Shown piece by piece: positions 56,892 to 64,000 of a stretch of DNA of 64,000 nucleotides (the first letter of the stretch is position 1; every line of letters begins with the position of its first letter). This stretch comes from Methanobacteriota archaeon. Lineage in GTDB: Archaea; Thermoplasmatota; Poseidoniia; Poseidoniales; Thalassarchaeaceae. Location: assembly GCA_016845345.1 (NCBI GenBank), contig JAERSV010000004.1, positions 1 through 64,000 on the forward strand, written 5' to 3'. The position numbers were made by a program, and so were the translations under genes. Under the pieces are notes generated by a model. The model was not told the origin of the DNA. It did not search any database and saw nothing but the letters and a program-made list of their open reading frames with translations.

Positions 56892-58502
56892 ATGGTAACT
56901 CAAGAGCATGAGTCTCTACTCAGTGAGACAGAGCGTTCACAGGGTCGTGTTGCCTTGCGGAACAATGTTGCCGCCGCCTCTGCATTAGCAGATGCTGTCC
57001 GTAGTACCTTAGGGCCAAAGGGCCTTGACAAAATGCTAGTCAGTGGTGAAGGAGGAGTAACTGTCACCAATGATGGTGTTACAGTGCTTGAAACGGCGCA
57101 GGTTGAGCATCCAACTGCTAAGATGCTGATTGCACAATCTAGTGCTCAGGACCGAGAGGCTGGAGATGGTACTACAAGTACTGTTATCTTGACTGCAGAA
57201 TTACTACAGAATGCATTAGAGTTGATTGAGATGGGAGTTCATCCAACGCTAGTTGAGAAGGGCTACCGCTTGGCAAGTAAAGAAGCCATGAATCACCTCC
57301 AAGAGATTTCAAGAGAAGCCACAGAAGAAGATTCGCTTCGCTCGGTAATGACTTCACTATCAGGAAAATCAGACGAGGGGGTTCGCCGTCATCTCTCACA
57401 ACTTGCAGTCTCTGCTGCCACAGCATTAGCAACAGAGATAAATGGTAAAATTGAGGCTGATCCAACTTTAGTTAAGAAAGTAAATGATGGTGGTAGGCCT
57501 AGTACTGAAAGCGAATTAGTGTCGGGATTAGTGATTGCAAAAGAGCCGATTCACCCCGAAATGGAAATGTTTCCAGATGGTGGTAAAATCCTCATTCTTG
57601 ATGGTGGAATCAGCCGTCGTAAACCCGACCTTGACATCAGTCTCAAAGTTACAGATATTGGTATGACATCAGCTCTTAATGCACAAGAGTTGGAAGACAT
57701 CAAAAATCGTGTAGATGTCATTACAGCAACTGGCTGTAATCTTCTATGTGCACGTGATGGGATAGATGATGATGCTCGTGGCATGCTACTTGATGCGGGG
57801 ATTACAGCCTACCGTAGAATTGAGAAACCGGACCTAGAATTACTGGCCCGAACCACAGGAGCATTGGTAGTTCATGAGCCCACTTTAGCCAAGCGGGAAG
57901 ACCTTGGAAACTTTACTTCACTCAACACCCAGACTTGGAATGATGTCTCACAGATGCAACTCATCGGTAGCGAAAAAGGAGGTCTCACCTTGGTTGTTCG
58001 CGGTACTACTAAGACTAGGATTGACGAAGTCTCTCGAGGATTTGATGATGCATCAGGCGTTGCCTGTGGTCTTGTAAGAGATCCACGAATTTTGCCAGGT
58101 GGTGGTGCAACACAGATGGCTTTAGCCCGCCACTTGCGAAAGATTGCACCAACTGTTCCCGGACGAGAACAATTGGCAATTGAGGCTTTTTCCGGTGCAT
58201 TAGAATCTATTCCGAGAATCTTGGCTGAGAATGCTGGGCTTTCTCCTCTTGATGAGGTACTAAGGCTCAATGCCGCACAAGAAAAAGGAGGAGATTGGAT
58301 TGGGCTCAATATGTATTCGGGCGAGACAGAATCAATGTATGATGCTGGTATAATTGAGCCGTTGGCAGTTAGCCTGAATGCGATTTCAGGTGCTATGGAA
58401 GCGGCCGTTTCAGTTCTAAGAATCGATGATGTGCTGTGGGCTAATCAAGACCCTTCAATTCCAGATTGGGAAAAAGCCGATGGGTCTGCAGGCGAAACTT
58501 GA
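56892..58502 (+). CDS. Thermosome subunit (group II chaperonin)
   Basis: ALADAVRSTLGPKGLDKMLVSGEGGVTVTNDGVTVL, DREAGDGTTSTVIL, ILPGGGATQMALARHLR. Confidence 0.97.
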   Translation: MVTQEHESLLSETERSQGRVALRNNVAAASALADAVRSTLGPKGLDKMLVSGEGGVTVTNDGVTVLETAQVEHPTAKMLIAQSSAQDREAGDGTTSTVILTAELLQNALELIEMGVHPTLVEKGYRLASKEAMNHLQEISREATEEDSLRSVMTSLSGKSDEGVRRHLSQLAVSAATALATEINGKIEADPTLVKKVNDGGRPSTESELVSGLVIAKEPIHPEMEMFPDGGKILILDGGISRRKPDLDISLKVTDIGMTSALNAQELEDIKNRVDVITATGCNLLCARDGIDDDARGMLLDAGITAYRRIEKPDLELLARTTGALVVHEPTLAKREDLGNFTSLNTQTWNDVSQMQLIGSEKGGLTLVVRGTTKTRIDEVSRGFDDASGVACGLVRDPRILPGGGATQMALARHLRKIAPTVPGREQLAIEAFSGALESIPRILAENAGLSPLDEVLRLNAAQEKGGDWIGLNMYSGETESMYDAGIIEPLAVSLNAISGAMEAAVSVLRIDDVLWANQDPSIPDWEKADGSAGET

Positions 58503-58519
58503 ACGTGGTTTAAACCCAC

Positions 58520-58535
58520 AAGGGTCCGAACCCTT
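58520..58535. terminator. Hairpin between convergent genes
   Basis: AAGGGT-CCGA-ACCCTT between stops at 58502(+) and 58534(-). Confidence 0.45.
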
Positions 58536-59583
58536 ATTCTTCTTCAGAGGGTGGATTTTTTGATAGCATGATTGCCATGGGTTTAGTACGTTCATCATTC
58601 TCAAGTGCTAACTTCATGATGACTCCCAGAGGTACTCCAAGAACCATCCCCATTAGTCCCCAAAGCCAACCCCAGAAGGCAACTAAAAGAAGTAGCGCAA
58701 TCGGTGAAATGTCAAGTCTTTGACCGGAAAGTTGTGGTTCAATGAAGCCACCCCAGGTCTGCTGATTAGCAACTAGAAGAACAACTAACAGAGCAAGTGT
58801 TGTTGGCTCAAACAGAACAAATCCAAGAATAATTGGAGGGATGGTGGCAATGAGTCCACCAATGTAAGGCACGAAGTCAAGCAAGAAAGCGATACACGCC
58901 CACAATAACCATCCAGGGATTCCAAAGAAAAACAGAATCAGTGCTACACAAACTGATTGCCCAAAGGCTACAGAAGCTCTTGTCGCGACGTAGGTGGTCA
59001 CACTCTCCCCAGAACCTTCAGCGATGTTTTCGAATCTTGCCACTTGGTCTGGATAGGCTGCTCTGAGCCGATTAGGAAGTGATTCAGCCTCAAGGATGAT
59101 GAAAATCAGAAAGATGAGCGTAGTTAAGACTCCACCAGTAAAACTAGCCAAAGAGCCGAGGAAATTCTTTGACATCGCTTCAATAGATTCAACCCCCACT
59201 TGGTCAACTACTGAACCTAACTCAATTGAGTAACCAAAAAGTGTCAGCCCCTCAAGCCAAGCCACTTTTGCATGGAATTGTTCTGTGAGTTGGGGTACTT
59301 GGTCTGAAAAAGATTGCAAATTCGCATACAGAAGAACCGCTACTACCGAGATGAATCCAATAGTCAAAAACACCAGAATTCCATATGCCATCAAAGGATG
59401 ACCATAGCGCTTCTCAAGCCATTGTGCTGGAGGGTAAATCAGGAAGAAAAGTAGGATAGCGACTACGAATGGTTGAATCACAGATTTTAGGTGAATAAGT
59501 GCTAATACAGATACAAGTAACAGAATGGCAACATTTGCCGCTGTACTCAATTTCACGCCATAAAATCTGTCTACTTTTCCCAT
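58534..59583 (-). CDS. AI-2E family transporter-like membrane protein
   Basis: Multi-TM; FLLDFVPYIGGLIATIPPIILGF, ANQQTWGGFIEPQLSGQRLDISPIALLLLVAFWGWLWGLMGMVLGVPL. Confidence 0.9.
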   Translation of the reverse strand: MGKVDRFYGVKLSTAANVAILLLVSVLALIHLKSVIQPFVVAILLFFLIYPPAQWLEKRYGHPLMAYGILVFLTIGFISVVAVLLYANLQSFSDQVPQLTEQFHAKVAWLEGLTLFGYSIELGSVVDQVGVESIEAMSKNFLGSLASFTGGVLTTLIFLIFIILEAESLPNRLRAAYPDQVARFENIAEGSGESVTTYVATRASVAFGQSVCVALILFFFGIPGWLLWACIAFLLDFVPYIGGLIATIPPIILGFVLFEPTTLALLVVLLVANQQTWGGFIEPQLSGQRLDISPIALLLLVAFWGWLWGLMGMVLGVPLGVIMKLALENDERTKPMAIMLSKNPPSEEE

Positions 59584-59592
59584 TCTATCACC

Positions 59593-60564
59593 TCACGCCT
59601 CAACCTCGCGTGCGCGGGTCAGGTTGGTTAACATTTCATTTACTAATTTTTCGAGACCAAATTCAGCCGTCCATCCCCAATCATTTTTTGCTTCTGTATC
59701 ATCTACAGAATCGGGCCAAGAATCAGCATATTCTTGTCTAATATCGGGTGAATAAGTGCATTCAAACGGATCGATTACTTTGCTAATTTCAGCCACCAAC
59801 TCAGTCACTGAAAATGAACAGGCAGCAATATTGTAGCCTCCCCGCGCATCTGAAATTGATTCCGTCGGCGCATCCATCAATTCGAGTGTTGCTCGAATTG
59901 CATCATCCATATACATCATCGGAAGCCGAGTGTTTGGGCCAACAAAACACGAGTATTTCCCACTCATAATTGCATGGTGGAAAATATCCACAGCATAGTC
60001 AGTAGTGCCACCGCCGGCTGGAGCCTTCCATGAAATAAGTCCGGGGTAGCGAAGCCCTCTCACATCAACCCCGTGAACTTCCCAGTAATATCTCGCCATA
60101 ACTTCCCCAGAGACCTTTGTTTTCCCGTAGGTCGTTGTAGGGTTTAGTGGAGTTATTTGAGGCGCGTGGTCTGGACAATCTGGGCCAAAAACAGCAATAG
60201 AAGAAGGTGAGAAAACACGTAAATCGTACACCCTTGCTAATTCCAAAACATTTGCGAGTCCACCAATATTTACTCGTTCACACAGTTCAGGATTTTGTTC
60301 ACCAGTTGCTGAAAGGATCGCCGCGAGGTGGTAGATGATGCTGACATCGTTATCTTCGATTATGGCTTTTAATGAATCTTTTTCCAATACATCAGCAGTT
60401 AGAAATCGACCATTATTGATGATAGGATGGTTTTCAATTTCACGAACATCAGAAGCAATCACCGAGTCGCTTCCATAGCGTTCACGCAGGGCCGAAACCA
60501 ATTCGGTTCCAATTTGTCCAAGGGCGCCAGTAACCAGTACCGTAGGGGGTGACGCCTCGCTCAT
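59593..60564 (-). CDS. NAD-dependent epimerase/SDR, L-threonine 3-dehydrogenase-like
   Basis: VLVTGALGQIGTELVSAL, YHLAAILSATGE, TTYGKTKVSGEVMARYYWEVHGVDVRGLRYPGLIS, GGGTTDYAVDIFHHA. Confidence 0.82.
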   Translation of the reverse strand: MSEASPPTVLVTGALGQIGTELVSALRERYGSDSVIASDVREIENHPIINNGRFLTADVLEKDSLKAIIEDNDVSIIYHLAAILSATGEQNPELCERVNIGGLANVLELARVYDLRVFSPSSIAVFGPDCPDHAPQITPLNPTTTYGKTKVSGEVMARYYWEVHGVDVRGLRYPGLISWKAPAGGGTTDYAVDIFHHAIMSGKYSCFVGPNTRLPMMYMDDAIRATLELMDAPTESISDARGGYNIAACSFSVTELVAEISKVIDPFECTYSPDIRQEYADSWPDSVDDTEAKNDWGWTAEFGLEKLVNEMLTNLTRAREVEA

Positions 60565-60683
60565 CAGCGTTCGCTGTGGCAGGCGCTACTTGAAATTAAG
60601 CAAGCCGCGTTGGCCCCCAAATAGTGGGTTCTTCACTAACCTTCATAGGCTATGCCCAACGGGTCCATATCCCGTTGATTGCC

Positions 60684-62342
60684 ATGAGGTATGTTATCGT
60701 CAGCGGGGGAGTGCTTTCTGGATTGGGTAAAGGGGTCACCGCGAGTAGCATTGGAATGCTGTTGAAATCTCTTGGATATCGGGTGACTGCAATCAAAATT
60801 GACCCCTACTTAAACAGCGACGCTGGAACCATGAGTCCGTTTGAACATGGTGAAGTATTCGTCCTCGATGATGGCGGAGAAGTTGATTTGGATTTGGGTA
60901 ATTATGAGCGATTTCTTGACATCACCCTAACTCGTGACAACAATTTGACCACCGGAAAAGTGTATGCGAACGTGATTGAGGGTGAGAGAAGAGGAGATTA
61001 CCTAGGTAAAACCGTACAAGTCGTACCACACATCACTAATGAGATTCAAGATTGGATGGATAGAGTTGCTTCTATCCCAGTTGATGGTAACGGCGATGAG
61101 CCTGATGTTTGCATAGTAGAATTGGGCGGAACAGTAGGCGATATTGAGAGCGCACCTTTTGTTGAAGCCTTGCGTCAGTTTCAATTCAGAGTTGGAAAGG
61201 AAAATTTTGTCTTAGTTCATGTTAGTCTAGTGCCTGTGGTAGGTGTAGTAGGGGAACAAAAAACCAAACCAACCCAACACACAGTCAAGGAGTTACGTGC
61301 CGCGGGACTTTCTCCAGACTTCCTAGTTTGTCGTTCAGAAGAACCACTCGAACAAGCAACAAAAGACAAGTTAGCCTTGTTTTGTCACGTGTCTCCATCT
61401 CACATTCTCAGTGCTCATGATGTATCCAATTTATACCGCGTTCCATTACTTCTTGAGGAGCAGAATACAACAGCAATGATTGCCGAAAAACTTGGATTAG
61501 AGATGACTGCTGACAGGCCTCAATTGGATGCATGGAGGGAAATGGCCGACCATGTGGATTCCCTTGAAAACGAAGTCACAATTGCCATGGTCGGCAAATA
61601 CACCGGGCTTACAGATTCATATCTTAGTGTAATCAAGGCTTTACAGCATTCAGCATTCAAGGTTGGAGCCAAGATGAATATTAGTTGGGTAGATGCAACC
61701 GGTCTTGAGCCGGAATCCGAATCAAAAGACCCTGAACTTTATGCCAAATCTTGGCAAGACCTGAAAGCCGCCGATGGAGTACTTGTTCCAGGTGGATTTG
61801 GTAATCGTGGAATTGAAGGTATGATACTCGCAGCCCAGTATGCAAGAGAGAATCATGTCCCATATCTAGGCGTATGCCTTGGATTACAAGTTGCAGTCAT
61901 CGAATTTACTCGGAATGTATTAGGAAAAGCAGGTGCGAATAGCACAGAGTTTGACGAGGATACACCACACCCTGCAGTCATATTCATGCCAGAGGGAAGT
62001 CGCACACACATGGGAGGCACCATGCGATTAGGAAGTCGCCAAACAAATATCCAAACAGAGGACTGTGCGGCTGTAAGATTGTATGATGGAGCAACTGAAA
62101 TCCACGAACGACATCGTCATCGCTACGAAGTAAATCCAGATATGATTGCAGATCTTGAATCAGCAGGACTTCAATTCGTCGGAAAAGACACTGAGGCACA
62201 ACGCATGGAAATCATTGAATTAGCCGGACATAAATTCTTCTTTGGAACTCAATATCATCCAGAATTCAAGAGCCGGCCAAACCGGCCAAGTCCGCCATTC
62301 TTTGGATTAGTTGAAGCGGCTTTTGCCAGCCAAACAAATTAG
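60684..62342 (+). CDS. pyrG: CTP synthase
   Basis: [77 protein letters not shown]; glutaminase LGVCLGLQ. Confidence 0.97.
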   Translation: MRYVIVSGGVLSGLGKGVTASSIGMLLKSLGYRVTAIKIDPYLNSDAGTMSPFEHGEVFVLDDGGEVDLDLGNYERFLDITLTRDNNLTTGKVYANVIEGERRGDYLGKTVQVVPHITNEIQDWMDRVASIPVDGNGDEPDVCIVELGGTVGDIESAPFVEALRQFQFRVGKENFVLVHVSLVPVVGVVGEQKTKPTQHTVKELRAAGLSPDFLVCRSEEPLEQATKDKLALFCHVSPSHILSAHDVSNLYRVPLLLEEQNTTAMIAEKLGLEMTADRPQLDAWREMADHVDSLENEVTIAMVGKYTGLTDSYLSVIKALQHSAFKVGAKMNISWVDATGLEPESESKDPELYAKSWQDLKAADGVLVPGGFGNRGIEGMILAAQYARENHVPYLGVCLGLQVAVIEFTRNVLGKAGANSTEFDEDTPHPAVIFMPEGSRTHMGGTMRLGSRQTNIQTEDCAAVRLYDGATEIHERHRHRYEVNPDMIADLESAGLQFVGKDTEAQRMEIIELAGHKFFFGTQYHPEFKSRPNRPSPPFFGLVEAAFASQTN

Positions 62343-62343
62343 T

Positions 62344-62369
62344 TCAAACAAGTCGCGATTCTTGTTTGA
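62344..62369. terminator. Hairpin just downstream of pyrG
   Basis: TCAAACAAG-tcgcgatt-CTTGTTTGA, perfect 9-bp arms, between convergent genes. Confidence 0.5.
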
Positions 62370-62443
62370 TTTATCCTAAATGCTGAAAGGCGCCGAGCCG
62401 ATTCTGCCGAAAATCTCCAGCCGAACTGGCACAAAGGCTTTGG

Positions 62444-63643
62444 TTAATCTTGAGAGACTTTGATGAGTCTAGTAGTACGATAGCCTTGCAATACTTTGAG
62501 GTATTTTTTGTCCTTGAAATCCCCATCTAACCCCTCATCACCAGTATCAATTCTAAGGCTCGTTAGTGTTAGTAACTTGGCAGGAGTGGCTATCCCAAGA
62601 ACTTGGCTAATCCCCACTTTTTGAATCACATTTGCAGAAATTTGCAGGTTCCCTCTACCAATTAAGAACCCCTGTCCTCCCATCGGTGAGAGCATTATCA
62701 GCGCTTTTCCACTGTGATTATTGAGTAAATCCATCAAGGCTGTTTCATTAACATCAGACGCAATGATTTTTCCACCCATCACGACATCAATTCCAAGCAC
62801 AGTTTTGCTCATCCCGAGATGTTTAGCCATTCTTCTCAAGGTTCCACCAGAACCCCACACGATAGCAAGGGTTTCATCTTCTTGCATCATTTCACCGACA
62901 TGGTCAGCAATTCCTTCAATGATATCTGATTCATCTGCCGCTTCCATTCGTTGTTTTGAACCTTGCATCCAGCGTGGTGAAGACGGAGTCATGGCTTCTG
63001 CATACAGTCGGACCTTCCATTCGCCTTTGAGATAAGCATCTTCATCTAAATCCATAACTTCGGTATTTGCTATCAACAAATCACCATCCAACCACGCTGA
63101 TAAAACTTCAGCGGCGGCCTTCGGAGAGGCAGCAAAGCAACCTGAATGCATTTTGACTCCACTTGGAACCCCAATAATCGGAAGTTCTTCACAATCTAAT
63201 TCTTGCAAGGTTGAAATTATGTCGCGTGTAGTTCCGTCTCCACCTGCATAAAGAAGCAAATCGATTTCTTTCTCAACCATTGCGCGTACAGCATGTTGAG
63301 TGTCTTCAGCAGAACTCGGTTCCGCTCCGAGAATAGTTTCCACATCAGCAAATTCACGAGGTAACCAAGTTGACCCCATTCGCCCTTCACACGTGAGAAA
63401 ATTAACCTCTTTTTCTCCTAGTTCAACAAAACGTGACAACGTTTGGCTCATCCGTGGCCCTGCCCTATCTTCTGCACCCGCTAATCGTGCTTCTTCTGCT
63501 CTGCCATCACTACCCTTGAATCCAAGTCTGCCACCCAAGCCAGCATCAGGATTTACGAGTATGCCGACCAAGGTCATGGTTCGGCGAAGTGATGTCACTT
63601 CATCAAGGCTATTGATGTGTATTTGGGATTCGGATATTTGCAT
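62444..63643 (-). CDS. ATP-NAD kinase / AcoX-like kinase
   Basis: GILVNPDAGLGGRLGFKGSDG, DLLLYAGGDGTTRDIISTL, IGVPSGVKMHSGCFA. Confidence 0.85.
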   Translation of the reverse strand: MQISESQIHINSLDEVTSLRRTMTLVGILVNPDAGLGGRLGFKGSDGRAEEARLAGAEDRAGPRMSQTLSRFVELGEKEVNFLTCEGRMGSTWLPREFADVETILGAEPSSAEDTQHAVRAMVEKEIDLLLYAGGDGTTRDIISTLQELDCEELPIIGVPSGVKMHSGCFAASPKAAAEVLSAWLDGDLLIANTEVMDLDEDAYLKGEWKVRLYAEAMTPSSPRWMQGSKQRMEAADESDIIEGIADHVGEMMQEDETLAIVWGSGGTLRRMAKHLGMSKTVLGIDVVMGGKIIASDVNETALMDLLNNHSGKALIMLSPMGGQGFLIGRGNLQISANVIQKVGISQVLGIATPAKLLTLTSLRIDTGDEGLDGDFKDKKYLKVLQGYRTTRLIKVSQD

Positions 63644-63733
63644 TAATTTTGCTTTACAATGTCCTTTTTGTGGTTAGACAATCGGCCAACGCATTGAAGG
63701 GGTCATTGATAATCGCGAGGTGCGGCGTGTATC

Positions 63734-64000
63734 ATGGCAAGCGGTAGTAAGAACTCTGGAAAGACAGTAGAAGATGTCTTCAAGAGTGGTATGGATGACA
63801 TGATTAAAGCCCGCGAAGAGATGGAAGCCGCCGCTTCACAAGTTGATGAGTCGCCTGTAGTAGTTGAGTCTCCACCAGTTGAGAAAGACCCATTTCTTTC
63901 TGGCCCACCAATGCCTGAGCCTGCACCTGAACCAGCTCCAACTGGTCCACCTATGCCTGACCCACTGCTAACTGCTCCAGCACCAAGTGCACCACCAATG
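63734..64000 (+). CDS. Proline-rich protein, truncated by window end
   Basis: ATG at 63734: MASGSKNSGKTVEDVFKSGMDDMIKAREEMEAAASQ...PMPEPAPEPAPTGPPMPDPLL; open to the window edge. Confidence 0.6.
   Translation, partial: MASGSKNSGKTVEDVFKSGMDDMIKAREEMEAAASQVDESPVVVESPPVEKDPFLSGPPMPEPAPEPAPTGPPMPDPLLTAPAPSAPPM

Overview
The window is about 64 kb of gene-dense, moderately AT-rich archaeal DNA. The gene set is Alba, thermosome, Bud32-like kinase, Hjc-like resolvase, Lhr-type helicase, HTH_10 regulator, archaeal-type pilus/archaellum ATPase and membrane proteins, plus bacterial-type DnaK, AlkB and aa3-type oxidase. From this I infer a marine, aerobic, heterotrophic euryarchaeon, most likely Marine Group II / Poseidoniia (inference, not tested). 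Most of the window is ordinary housekeeping and secreted-protein genes. The most interesting region is about 27.5-44.9 kb. It holds an AlkB-family alkane monooxygenase, an aldehyde dehydrogenase, two enoyl-CoA hydratases, a 3-hydroxyacyl-CoA dehydrogenase, a thiolase, a BoxB/PaaA-like diiron protein with a co-transcribed partner of unknown function, an HTH_10 regulator, and a cytochrome oxidase cluster. The oxidase subunit I carries an N-terminal fusion to a CxCH-containing domain that also exists as a stand-alone paralog next door. Across the respiratory part of this region (35.9-42.6 kb) a palindrome, CCGAAYATGTTCGG, recurs just upstream of at least four transcription units, with two or three degenerate copies. 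It always creates an ATG-TTC-GG(N) start and is followed three times by sequence reading MFG-x-R-[L/F]-N. It may be a shared operator, a leaderless start signal or a conserved leader. Two tRNA-Gly genes (CCC and GCC) are present. I saw no CRISPR array, transposon or rRNA.
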